Below, piece after piece: positions 32,871-40,875 of a stretch of DNA of 43,355 bases. The stretch is from Erginobacter sp964465735 (lineage in GTDB: Bacteria; Auribacterota; Erginobacteria; Erginobacterales; Erginobacteraceae). Location: the NCBI GenBank assembly GCA_964465735.1, contig CAYXKT010000006.1:1-43355 (forward strand). Reading direction: 5' to 3'. Both the position numbers and the translations under genes were made by a program. The number at the start of each line of letters is the position of its first letter. Within the stretch, counting starts at the first letter, position 1. Below the pieces are notes generated by a model, which had not been told where the DNA came from, searched no databases, and was given only the letters and a program-made list of their open reading frames with translations.

Positions 32871-35021
32871 TTATTCCTGGACCGGACCGGTCCGGAAGGA
32901 CCACAACTCGCTCAGCTTTTCCCCGTAGCGCCCGCGCGCCCGGACCCGCCAGATATAGGTCGTCTCCGGCAGCAGATCCTTTCCCGGCCGAAAGCGGTTA
33001 TCTTTCAGCCCGGTGGCGATGGCCCGGGGTGAGAATTCCCGTTCCCCCTCCGGCCAGAGATAAACATCGTAAACAACGGCCCCCCGACACTCTTCCCAGG
33101 CCAGCCGGCCGTCAACCGGGACCGCGCGCGTCCGGCTGGGCGGTGACGGGGATCGGGGGGCCGCCACCCGGTTGGCTTCCATCATCTCCAGAATCTCCCC
33201 AGCCCGGAAGGTATCGCTCCGGGCTCGGCAGAGACGGGCGAGGTTCTCCCCGAAGAAAGGCCGGTAGGGGTTGGGGCCGAAGATCGCAAACCCTTTTTCC
33301 AGGTAACGGGCGGCTTCCGCCAAGCGGCCTTCCTGGAGGGTGATCGCCGCCAGGTAAGTAAGGGCGGTGCGGTCGTAAGGGTGGAGATTCAGGGCCGGCC
33401 GGGCGAACTTCTCCGTCAGGCGGTGATCGTTCAGGCTCCAGGCCAGGCCGGCGAACTGGTGGCAGGAGATGTGCCGCATATTGGAGTCGAAGAACATAGT
33501 CGGCAAAATCCGGTCGACCAGTCGGTTAAGACGCATCTGGAGCCGGAACCGGGCGTACTCCAATTCCCGCCGAAGTCGGTGCCGGACGGCCTCCGGATAA
33601 TCCTCTCCCTTCTCCAGGGCCGTCCGGTAGGCAAGCACTTTCTCCGTCTCCCCCTGAACGCTCCGGAATTCCCGGTCCCCGCGGATCGTGAAACCGATCG
33701 CCAGGGCCAGGAGCAGGAGCCCGAGAACGAGGAGATAATTGACCGGGAGCGCGATCCTGGCCGGCCAGGGGATTTTTGTTATCGGGCGGAGGGGAGACGG
33801 CCGGTTGAGAATCGCCGCCACCCCGGCGATCCAGACCTGGGTGCTGACCACCTCCATCGTGAAGACGGTGAACTGCATCACCGCCAGACCGACGATCGAC
33901 ACCCCCGCCGCCAGGATCAGCCCCCGGCCCCTCCCCCGCCAGGCCGACAGAATCAGGATAATGAAGACTCCCAGGAAAAGAACCGCCCCCGGGACCCCGA
34001 GATCGACGTAAGCCTGGAGATAGTCGTTGTGGACTTCCCAGTTCAGGGTCTTGACCTTTCCCTCCCGGTCCGGCGGGGTGGCGACGATGGGGAAGTTGCC
34101 GAAGCCGGCCCCGAGCAGGGGGTTGGTAATCAGGGGCACCTCCCGCCAGAATTCCAGCCGGTTGCGGGGATCGAGCACGGTCTTCCCGGTCTGGATCAGG
34201 TCGGCCTTCCCGGCCATCAACTTCGCCACCGGCCCGGGCGGCTTGACCACGACGGCAAAGATTATCACCGCCAGAAAGGTCCCCGCCAGCCCGGCCGCCC
34301 GCCGCCGGCAGCGGGCCAATTTCTTCCCCCCGCCGGCAATCAGAAAGAAGACCACCCCGGCGGCCAGACCCAGCCAGGCCCCCCGGGTCTTGCCCAGGAG
34401 CAGAAAGCCCATCCCCAGAACCAGGGCGGCAAAGGGTAGCAGCGCTTCCTTCCCCCGAGCAGAGAAATAATAACGGGCCAGGAAAGGGAGGGTGACCATA
34501 AAGTACATCCCGGCATAATTCCTGTGTCCCATCGTCCCCCGGGGAACGGCGGTGCCGGGAAAGTAGTTGGCCGGCGCAAACGAGGGGAGGTAATACTGGA
34601 GGATCCCGATCAGGGCCGCCAGACCGGCAATCAGGGAAAAGCCCCGCCAGAAGAGCGGAGACTCCCAGAAGCGGGTCCGCCCGGCCAGAAGATAGGCCAG
34701 GGACAAGACGAGCATCACCAGCCAGCGCTCCAGGGCGACCCGGGGCTGGAGGGCCCAGGCCAGCGAGAGCAGGGCCCAGGCCAGGTAGGTCAGCCAGACC
34801 CCGCCGAGCAGGCTCAGGGAAAACCCCTCCCCCCGTCGGGGCGCAAGGAGGGCCAGTCCGATCCCCACCGTCAGGACGACCCAGAAAATCTTGGGGAGAT
34901 AATTCCCCGACATCATCCCGGGAAGGGCGGCAAAGACCGCCAGGGAGACCAGCAGCCAGATGATGGCGCCTCGGGGTAACGCGGAAGCTTTTTCCGCTCT
35001 CCTATGCCGGGCGGCCTGCAT
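32871..35021 (-). CDS. O-antigen ligase/polymerase superfamily protein with TPR-like and FN3-like C-terminal region
   Basis: A 716-residue protein. Residues about 17-440 hold about 12 hydrophobic segments with the Wzy_C/WaaL motifs GTMGHRNYAGMYF (near 162) and NPLLGAGFGNFP followed by WEVHNDYLQAYVDLGVPG, which carry the usual catalytic Arg and His regions. Residues about 450-640 are a soluble helical region with TPR-like units (AAITLQEGRLAEAARYLEKG). The last about 80 residues look like a fibronectin type III-like domain: RLAWEECRGAVVYDVYLW, then TYIWRVRARGRYGEKLSELW. The tail is probably periplasmic. Whether it polymerises the glycan or transfers it to lipid A or protein is not known. The Shine-Dalgarno signal is poor. 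Confidence 0.85.
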   Translation of the reverse strand: MQAARHRRAEKASALPRGAIIWLLVSLAVFAALPGMMSGNYLPKIFWVVLTVGIGLALLAPRRGEGFSLSLLGGVWLTYLAWALLSLAWALQPRVALERWLVMLVLSLAYLLAGRTRFWESPLFWRGFSLIAGLAALIGILQYYLPSFAPANYFPGTAVPRGTMGHRNYAGMYFMVTLPFLARYYFSARGKEALLPFAALVLGMGFLLLGKTRGAWLGLAAGVVFFLIAGGGKKLARCRRRAAGLAGTFLAVIIFAVVVKPPGPVAKLMAGKADLIQTGKTVLDPRNRLEFWREVPLITNPLLGAGFGNFPIVATPPDREGKVKTLNWEVHNDYLQAYVDLGVPGAVLFLGVFIILILSAWRGRGRGLILAAGVSIVGLAVMQFTVFTMEVVSTQVWIAGVAAILNRPSPLRPITKIPWPARIALPVNYLLVLGLLLLALAIGFTIRGDREFRSVQGETEKVLAYRTALEKGEDYPEAVRHRLRRELEYARFRLQMRLNRLVDRILPTMFFDSNMRHISCHQFAGLAWSLNDHRLTEKFARPALNLHPYDRTALTYLAAITLQEGRLAEAARYLEKGFAIFGPNPYRPFFGENLARLCRARSDTFRAGEILEMMEANRVAAPRSPSPPSRTRAVPVDGRLAWEECRGAVVYDVYLWPEGEREFSPRAIATGLKDNRFRPGKDLLPETTYIWRVRARGRYGEKLSELWSFRTGPVQE

Positions 35022-35047
35022 TCTCTGGGGAGGGGCGGAGGGGAAGT

Positions 35048-36811
35048 TCAGCCCGTCCCGGAAGTTGGGCGCGGTTCCATCTGCCGGACCGCCTCACCCA
35101 GAACCAGAACCAGGGAATAGATGAGAAACCCGAGCAGAAACGCGATCAGTACGATCCGCCCCCGGGGGGGGCCAACCTTAAGCGGGTCCTCCTCCGCCCC
35201 GTAAAGGAGGACTGTCCCGCTGCGGGAGACATTCTCCATCGAAACCCTGAGCAGGGCAACCTCCTGGGTCCGGGAGGCCAGAGATGACCGGACCTGGGAG
35301 AGGTTGTCGAGATCCCGCTGCTGGCGGGCGAGGGAATTCTCCCCGGCGTAAACCTTCTCTTCCAGATCAGAAATCTTTTTGGCCAGCTGATCGAGGGAAT
35401 CGCTTTTCGCCGCCAGCTCCGCCGCCCCCCGGTCGAGTTCCTTGAGCAATTTCTCGTATTCCCGGCGATCCTCCCGGTAGGAAAGAGCAAAATAATCGAG
35501 CAGTTCCCGGTCCCGCTCGATCGCCGCCTGGTAAACCCTCTGCCGGGCGGAGAGGGAGACAATCTCCCGGTTCAAATCACTGACCTCACCACGCAACTCC
35601 TTTAACCTCTCCCCACCCTGTTCGACCTTATTCTTCAAGCCATCGGTCTCAGCGGAAAGCCGGACCGCCTCGGTCTTAATCTCCTCGTAGATCGGATTGC
35701 TGATCTCCGATTCCATCTTGGGAAATTCTTCTCCCGCCTGTCCCCTCTCCGGAAGAACCATCAGCAGTTCATCGCCCAGGGCTTTCTTCAGGATAATGGT
35801 CGGTTTGAGCTCCTCGAGTTGCTCCGCCAAGCTCCGATAGGCGGGTTCCACACCGGAGAGTTCTCCCCGGGCCTGGAGGATTTCCCCGGAGGTCTTATCG
35901 ATCTGATGTTTCAAGACCCGGGCTCGGGCCTGCTTCGACTCGATCTGGCTGGTCTTTTCGAATTCGGCCAATGCCTCTTCGTTCCGAGCCAGGCTCCGGA
36001 TGGTCTCCACTATCCGCTCGGTGAGCGAGGCGGCCGCCGGAAAGGGGAATTCCTCTTCCGGATCCCCCTGACGGGGAAAGACCTCGCCGACCCAGACTCC
36101 TTCGACTTCCTGCTCGGCCAGCCGAACGGCGATCTGATCGGCAATCGCCCCTGAGGTGGCCGCCTGGTCTTCCAGGTCCAGTACTCTCTCCAGGAGGCGG
36201 GAATATACTTTCCGGTTGTGACCGAGAGCGAGCTTATTTCCTTCGAGGTTGGCTCCCAGCTTGATTTCCGCGAACCGGTCCTCGCTCTCCCGGAGGGACT
36301 TGCTCACCTGATCGTACATAGACTCGGTAAAGGTGCTCAGCTGGTCAACCCCGCTCTGGTAAATCTTGCTGGTCTCACTTAAAACCACCTCCGTCCACTG
36401 GTTGGCGATCTCCATCGAAAGAGCCTGATCGGAGGTGGTGGCGGTCAGCTTAACCAGGGGAAGCAGCGTCCGCTCGCGGCCCTCCACGTACTGGACCTGG
36501 GTCGATAACATCCTCTGGAAGCGGCGGAAGTCGACCCGGTCTTCAAGCCGGCCCTGATCTCTTAATCTGTCGAAAAGTTCCCGCTTCACCCGGGTCGATT
36601 CGGTCAGGGAACGCAGGGCTTCTACCTGAAGCGGAGAAACTTCGCCCGTAACCGGAACCTCCGGCCGCTGGACGCTGATCGCGGCCGTCGAACTGTACTT
36701 GTTGGGAAAGAAGAGGGAGATCGCTCCCGCCACTGCGGCAACGGCCAGGGAGACCGCCAGCAGCCGGAAGCGGTTCTTATAGAGTATCTGGAGAATATTA
36801 AACTCGTTCAT
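35048..36811 (-). CDS. Wzz-type polysaccharide chain-length / co-polymerase protein
   Basis: A 587-residue inner-membrane protein. The ATG at 36811 has GGAGGG upstream. A start at 37000 would add 63 residues that belong to the promoter region. The N-terminal membrane helix is RLLAVSLAVAAVAGAISLFF and the C-terminal one IVLIAFLLGFLIYSLVLVLG, with a long periplasmic coiled coil between them (about residues 100-530, rich in Glu, Arg and Leu). FFPNKYSSTAAISVQRPEV after the first helix is the Wzz signature. No fused tyrosine kinase is present. Residue count is larger than enterobacterial Wzz (about 330) and closer to PCP-2/PCP-3-type proteins. It is the first gene of the operon and follows the strong promoter at 36920-36948. 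Confidence 0.86.
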   Translation of the reverse strand: MNEFNILQILYKNRFRLLAVSLAVAAVAGAISLFFPNKYSSTAAISVQRPEVPVTGEVSPLQVEALRSLTESTRVKRELFDRLRDQGRLEDRVDFRRFQRMLSTQVQYVEGRERTLLPLVKLTATTSDQALSMEIANQWTEVVLSETSKIYQSGVDQLSTFTESMYDQVSKSLRESEDRFAEIKLGANLEGNKLALGHNRKVYSRLLERVLDLEDQAATSGAIADQIAVRLAEQEVEGVWVGEVFPRQGDPEEEFPFPAAASLTERIVETIRSLARNEEALAEFEKTSQIESKQARARVLKHQIDKTSGEILQARGELSGVEPAYRSLAEQLEELKPTIILKKALGDELLMVLPERGQAGEEFPKMESEISNPIYEEIKTEAVRLSAETDGLKNKVEQGGERLKELRGEVSDLNREIVSLSARQRVYQAAIERDRELLDYFALSYREDRREYEKLLKELDRGAAELAAKSDSLDQLAKKISDLEEKVYAGENSLARQQRDLDNLSQVRSSLASRTQEVALLRVSMENVSRSGTVLLYGAEEDPLKVGPPRGRIVLIAFLLGFLIYSLVLVLGEAVRQMEPRPTSGTG

Positions 36812-36919
36812 TATCCCTCCGCTGATTTGGCCTGCCCAGAATTCAGTTGGTTTCAGCTCCAACCGAATTATCGATCTGCCGAAAATAATAGCATTCAAGA
36901 TCCGGTTCTTCAACCAATG

Positions 36920-36948
36920 ACTATAGGAATAACCTTTTATGATGTCAA
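36920..36948 (-). promoter_or_regulatory. Near-consensus sigma70 promoter of the Wzz-Wzx-Wzy operon
   Basis: On the minus strand TTGACA (36943-36948), an exact 17-base spacer, then TATAGT (36920-36925), five of six bases of the -10 consensus. Predicted transcription start is near 36913, leaving a leader of about 100 bases before the Wzz gene. Best promoter by sequence in the window. Confidence 0.65.
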
Positions 36949-36967
36949 GAAAGGTCAGCCATTTTAA

Positions 36968-36994
36968 TTGACAGCGGAGAGAGGGATAGATAAT
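36968..36994 (+). promoter_or_regulatory. Divergent sigma70-type promoter for the DPM-like gene
   Basis: On the plus strand TTGACA (36968-36973), a short 15-base spacer, GATAAT (36989-36994). Predicted start near 37001, only about 5 bases before the ATG at 37006, so the transcript would be nearly leaderless. No other Shine-Dalgarno sits at normal distance. Confidence 0.45.
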
Positions 36995-37005
36995 CTCCAC
37001 TCATT

Positions 37006-37716
37006 ATGCACAAACCAGTTTCCATAGTCCTGCCGACTTATAACGAAAAGGATACGATTGCGCTGCTCCTGAGGGAGATCGCCAGCCGGATCTCCTCTGA
37101 CTCCGAGATCATCGTGGTCGATGACGAATCCCCGGACGGGACCGGGGAGATCGCCGCTCGGATGGGAGAGACCGATTCCCGGATCCGGGTTCTGAGACGG
37201 AAGGAACGGGGGCTGACCTCGGCGCTGAGGGCCGGGGTCGAGGCCGCCCGGCAGCAGACGGTGATCTGGCTCGACGCCGACTTCGCCCATCCCCCGGAGA
37301 CCATCCCCGACCTGATCGCCGCCGATGAAAGCTATGACATCGTGGTCGCCTCCCGTTACGTCCCGGGCGGCAGCGACGGCAGAAAAAGCCCCCTCCGCCG
37401 TTGGTCCAGCGTGGTCCTGAATCGGGTCGGGGGCTTCTGGACTCGCTCGAAGATCCGCGATCTCTCCAGCGGCTTTGTCCGGGCCAGCAGGACCGTCCTG
37501 ACCGAGCTTCCCTTCTCGGGGACTTACGGCGACTACTGCATTACTTTCCTGGTCCGGGCGGAACGGAGAGGGTACCGGATCGGCGAGATCCCCTACACCA
37601 ACTCCGAGCGGGAACGGGGCTACTCGAAGACCGGCTCAAACCCCTTGATCTTCCTCCGTTATGTATTACTATATCTACAGACAATCATCAAACTGAGGAA
37701 TGGCTGCGATGAATAA
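37006..37716 (+). CDS. Polyprenyl-phosphate sugar synthase (DPM1/GtrB-like GT2)
   Basis: A 236-residue GT2 transferase that would move a hexose from a nucleotide sugar to polyprenyl phosphate, making the donor for GT-C-type enzymes. VSIVLPTYNEKDTIALLL (5-22), IVVDDESPDGTGEIAA, near 36-51, and IWLDADFAHPPETIPDLI (the DXD site) are DPM signatures. The C-terminal RGYRIGEIPYTNSERERGYSK is also typical. There is no second membrane domain. The ATG is preceded by the promoter at 36968-36994 and no normal Shine-Dalgarno. The next gene, the aminotransferase, starts within its end. Confidence 0.88.
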   Translation: MHKPVSIVLPTYNEKDTIALLLREIASRISSDSEIIVVDDESPDGTGEIAARMGETDSRIRVLRRKERGLTSALRAGVEAARQQTVIWLDADFAHPPETIPDLIAADESYDIVVASRYVPGGSDGRKSPLRRWSSVVLNRVGGFWTRSKIRDLSSGFVRASRTVLTELPFSGTYGDYCITFLVRAERRGYRIGEIPYTNSERERGYSKTGSNPLIFLRYVLLYLQTIIKLRNGCDE

Positions 37717-38899
37717 ATTTGACGAGGCAAAAAGCCGAGAAGCGCTCCAGAGGGCATCGGCGATGGCCGGACCCGAACCGGTCACCCCGGAGGGGGTGGA
37801 GATCATCCCGGTCTGCCAGCCGACTTTAGAGGGCAACGAGAAGAAGTACGTCATTCAATGTATGGATACCAACTGGATCTCCTCCCGGGGGAGGTTCGTT
37901 GACGAATTCGAGGAGAGATTCGCCAACTACTGCGGGGTCCGCTTCGGGATCACCACCAACAGCGGGACGACCGCGCTCCATCTGGCCCTGGCCACGATGG
38001 GGATCAAGGCAGGCGACGAGGTAATCATCCCTTCCTTCACGATGATCTCCACCGCCAATGCCATCGCCTATCTTGACGCCGAGCCGGTGGTGGTTGACGT
38101 CGAACCAGGCACCTGGAATATCGATCCCGACCGGATCGAGGAGAAGATCACCGAGAAGACCCGAGCGATCATCCCCATCCACACCTACGGGCACCCGGCG
38201 GATATGGACCGGTTGCGGGAGATCGCCGACCGCCGCGGTCTGGCGATCGTCGAAGACGCCGCCGAAGCTCACGGGGCCGAGTATAAGGGCCAAAAGGTGG
38301 GCAGCTTCGGAGAGATGGCCACCTTCAGTTTTTACGCCAACAAGATCATCACTACCGGCGAGGGGGGGATGATCGTCACCGACAACCCCGAACGGGCCGC
38401 CCTGTTGCAGACAATGCGCAACTACGGCTTCACCCCGGAGCGACACTTCTGGCACAAGGTGATGGGCTTCAGCTACCGGATGACCAACCTCCAGGCCGCG
38501 ATCGGTCTCGGCCAGTTCGAGAGGATCGACCAGCTTTTGGGAGCCCGCCGAAGCAACGCCCAACTCTATAACCAGCTCCTGGCCGACGTCGAGGGGATCA
38601 GCACGCCACCGGAATCTCCGGACGTTAAATCGGTTTACTGGATGTACGGGGTCCTGGTCGAGGACGAGTTCGGACTCTCCAAGGACCGGCTCCGGCAGGT
38701 TCTGGCCGATCACGGGATCGAGACCCGCTCATTTTTCATCCCCATCCACCTCCAGCCGATCTACTCCTACCTTTTGAGCGATGAGTATCCGGTCTCCGAG
38801 GAACTGGGAAGAAAGGGCTTTTATCTCCCCTCGGCCAGCTGCCTGAAGCCCTATCAGATCGAGTTCATCTGCGACGTGATCCGTAACGCCCGATCCTGA
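37709..38899 (+). CDS. DegT/DnrJ/EryC1-family sugar aminotransferase (GDP-perosamine synthase-like)
   Basis: A 396-residue PLP enzyme that transaminates a keto-deoxy nucleotide sugar. I chose the second in-frame ATG, at 37709, since GAGGA lies about 10 bases upstream. The other ATG, at 37700, would leave that site only one base from the start. The signatures are TNSGTTALHLALATMGIKAGDEVIIP, near residues 86-111, VEDAAEAHGAEYKG and FSFYANKIITTGEGGMI, which holds the PLP lysine. YRMTNLQAAIGLGQFERID is typical. Overlaps the DPM-like gene by 8 bases. Resembles perosamine and related 4-aminotransferases by length and order, but the sugar is not fixed. Confidence 0.88.
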   Translation: MNKFDEAKSREALQRASAMAGPEPVTPEGVEIIPVCQPTLEGNEKKYVIQCMDTNWISSRGRFVDEFEERFANYCGVRFGITTNSGTTALHLALATMGIKAGDEVIIPSFTMISTANAIAYLDAEPVVVDVEPGTWNIDPDRIEEKITEKTRAIIPIHTYGHPADMDRLREIADRRGLAIVEDAAEAHGAEYKGQKVGSFGEMATFSFYANKIITTGEGGMIVTDNPERAALLQTMRNYGFTPERHFWHKVMGFSYRMTNLQAAIGLGQFERIDQLLGARRSNAQLYNQLLADVEGISTPPESPDVKSVYWMYGVLVEDEFGLSKDRLRQVLADHGIETRSFFIPIHLQPIYSYLLSDEYPVSEELGRKGFYLPSASCLKPYQIEFICDVIRNARS

Positions 38900-38933
38900 A
38901 CAATTTTCCAGCTGCCAGCCCGAGAGAATTCAA

Positions 38934-39125
38934 ATGAGTTCCAAAATGACTATGATCTACTGGAAAGAAGATAAGTTCTGGCTGGGAAAGCTCCTTGAAC
39001 ATCGGGAATTTATGACCCAGGGAGCAACCCTGGACGAGTTGGAGGAAAACATCAAAGACGCTTTTCTGATGATGGCGATGGATGATGTCCCCCGAGAACA
39101 TAAGTTAAAAGCCATCACAGTTTAA
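38934..39125 (+). CDS. HicB-like small protein, orphan antitoxin-type
   Basis: A 63-residue protein with the HicB fold pattern: MIYWKEDKFWLGKLLEHREF, TQGATLDELEENIKDAFLMM. HicB proteins bind the HicA mRNA-interferase toxin and act as repressors, and short single-domain forms without a clear DNA-binding tail also exist. GAGAG lies 7 bases before the ATG. No HicA-like frame is seen between it and the repeat at 39191, nor before it, so it is an orphan here. It follows the aminotransferase by 34 bases. Confidence 0.7.
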   Translation: MSSKMTMIYWKEDKFWLGKLLEHREFMTQGATLDELEENIKDAFLMMAMDDVPREHKLKAITV

Positions 39126-39190
39126 TTATTATCACCCGGAACCCATCGGGAATTTTTTGTTTTAACGAGGCTTTAGCATTGCGGGATGAT

Positions 39191-39374
39191 GATGTGGCAC
39201 CCCGTTGGGGTGCTTGTCTGTATCTGCTCCAATCTTTCAACCCGGGGCTGCGCCCCGGGCTATAATGTAAGACGCCGTTGGCGTCCTTTCATTCCGTAGC
39301 AGTAGAGTTTCACAACACTGGGTTATGATACCAACGCCGTTGAACGTTCTTTCGCCCCAACGGGGTGCCACATC
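39191..39374. repeat. Hairpin-module repeat with 20-bp terminal inverted repeats
   Basis: GATGTGGCACCCCGTTGGGG (39191-39210) and its exact reverse complement (39355-39374) bound the element. Inside are further short-loop hairpins: GCACCCC-GTT-GGGGTGC (39197-39213), CCCGGGGC-TGC-GCCCCGGG (39241-39259) and GACGCC-GTT-GGCGTC (39271-39285). No reading frame of note is present. It resembles REP/MITE-like palindromic intergenic repeats. It ends 18 bases before the radical SAM gene start. Confidence 0.9.
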
Positions 39375-39392
39375 TCAATCGCGTTTGATAAG

Positions 39393-40808
39393 ATGAACAT
39401 CCTGTTGATCAACCCCCCATTCGACCCGGAAGAGTCGGTAGGTGAAAGCCGGTCGGTAAGGTTCGTCCTCAACATCACCCCTCCACTGGGATTGGCCTAC
39501 CTGGGAGCGGTCTTGGAGAGGGCCGGCCACCGGGTGAAGATCATCGATTACACCGCCCGCTTCCCCTACCCTCCCCTCCCCGAACTGCTCCGGGAATTCC
39601 TGCCGGACCTGGTCGGCCTGACCGCCACCACCCCTTCCTTCGAGTCCGCCCGCCGACTGGCGGAAGAATTGCGAAACCTGGCCCCGGCAATCCCAATCGT
39701 TCTCGGCGGCGCTCACGTCACCTGCGTCCCGGAAGCGGTAACGGCTGATAGCCTCTTCACCGTCGGGGTTATCGGCGAAGGGGAAGAGACGATGGTCGAG
39801 CTGGCCCGGCGGCTTCAAGGCGGGAGTTTCTCCGGACTGGAGACGGTCTCGGGGATCGTTTATCCAGAAGGGGATAACATCTACAAGACCCCGGCACGCC
39901 CGTTTATCTCCGACCTCGACTCCCTCCCCTTCCCCGCCCATCATCTTCTCCCACCGCTGCGATATTACCACCCGACTCCGGCCTCCTACCGGAAGCTCCC
40001 GGTCGGGATCCTGATGACCAGCCGGGGCTGCCCCTTTCACTGTACCTTCTGCGACCGTTCGATCTTCGGCAACACCACCCGCTTTCACAGCCCCGACCGG
40101 GTGCTGGCCGAGGTGGAGTGGACGCTCGGAGAGCGGGGAGCAAAAGAGATCCGCTTCTTTGACGACACCTTCACCCTGAGAAAGGACCGGGTCCGGGAGA
40201 TCTGCGCCGGGATCCGGGAACGGAAACTGAAATTTCCCTGGACCTGCCTGACCGCGGTCAAGACGGTCACCCCGGAACTCCTGAAAGAGATGAAGGCGGC
40301 CGGCTGCTGGCAGGTGCTCTACGGCCTGGAATCGGGGGACGACCGGATGCTGAAACTGCTGGGCAAAGGAAACGCCGTCGAAGATAACCGCAACGCCGTC
40401 CGCTGGGCGAAGGAAGCCGGGCTGGAGGTCCGGGGGGATTTCATTGTCGGCACCCCGGAAGAGACAATGGAGAGCCTGGAGAAGACGCTGAAATTCACCC
40501 TGGAGACCGGCCTCGACTACGCCCACTTCAACAAGTTCACCCCCTTCCCCGGCACTGAACTCTATAGGAGGCTGGTGAAAGAAGGCTACTCCTTTGACTT
40601 TACCCGCGGCTGCTCCATCCTCGACCACGGCGCCCTACTCTTCGTGCCCGAATCGCTCGACCGGGAAGAATACCGCCAGTGGCTCGACCGGGCCTTCAAG
40701 AAGTTCTACCTCCGCCCCGCCCACGTCCTGAAACGTCTGCTGGCCGTCCGAACCGTCACCCAGTTTCGCGGCCAGGCCCGTGGCGCCCTGGCCATCGCCG
40801 GCTTATAG
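39393..40808 (+). CDS. B12-binding-domain radical SAM protein
   Basis: A 471-residue protein. The N-terminal part (about 1-145) is a B12-binding-type Rossmann domain (NILLINPPF, then PDLVGLTATTPSFESARRLA and IVLGGAHVT). It lacks the DXHXXG motif that holds cobalamin in B12-dependent mutases, as is common in this family. RGCPFHCTFC (211-220), with Cys213, Cys217 and Cys220, binds the 4Fe-4S cluster and SAM. FFDDTFT and VLYGLESGDDRML are the later radical SAM motifs. The family methylates or rearranges lipids, peptides or cofactors. The precise reaction is unknown. It has no visible Shine-Dalgarno; the repeat ends at 39374. Confidence 0.88.
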   Translation: MNILLINPPFDPEESVGESRSVRFVLNITPPLGLAYLGAVLERAGHRVKIIDYTARFPYPPLPELLREFLPDLVGLTATTPSFESARRLAEELRNLAPAIPIVLGGAHVTCVPEAVTADSLFTVGVIGEGEETMVELARRLQGGSFSGLETVSGIVYPEGDNIYKTPARPFISDLDSLPFPAHHLLPPLRYYHPTPASYRKLPVGILMTSRGCPFHCTFCDRSIFGNTTRFHSPDRVLAEVEWTLGERGAKEIRFFDDTFTLRKDRVREICAGIRERKLKFPWTCLTAVKTVTPELLKEMKAAGCWQVLYGLESGDDRMLKLLGKGNAVEDNRNAVRWAKEAGLEVRGDFIVGTPEETMESLEKTLKFTLETGLDYAHFNKFTPFPGTELYRRLVKEGYSFDFTRGCSILDHGALLFVPESLDREEYRQWLDRAFKKFYLRPAHVLKRLLAVRTVTQFRGQARGALAIAGL

Positions 40809-40845
40809 AATCCTTGAGACCGGGGAAAGAGATAACCCGGCCCCG

Positions 40846-40860
40846 GCCGCCTTGCGCGGC
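40846..40860. terminator. Short GC hairpin between convergent genes
   Basis: GCCGC (40846-40850), loop CTTGC, GCGGC (40856-40860), in the 67-base gap between the radical SAM gene and the murB stop. No T tract. Weak evidence for a shared transcription end. Confidence 0.25.
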
Positions 40861-40875
40861 AGGGGAGAAAGTTCA

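Noticed and set aside
36812..37000. Longer N terminus for the Wzz-like protein
   Set aside because: The extra 63 residues lie over the strong promoter at 36920-36948, and the ATG at 36811 has a good ribosome binding site right before the first membrane helix.
39375..40628. Minus-strand 417-codon frame opposite the first radical SAM gene
   Set aside because: The plus-strand product has the full CxxxCxxC and later motifs, while this product is low-complexity and unrecognisable.
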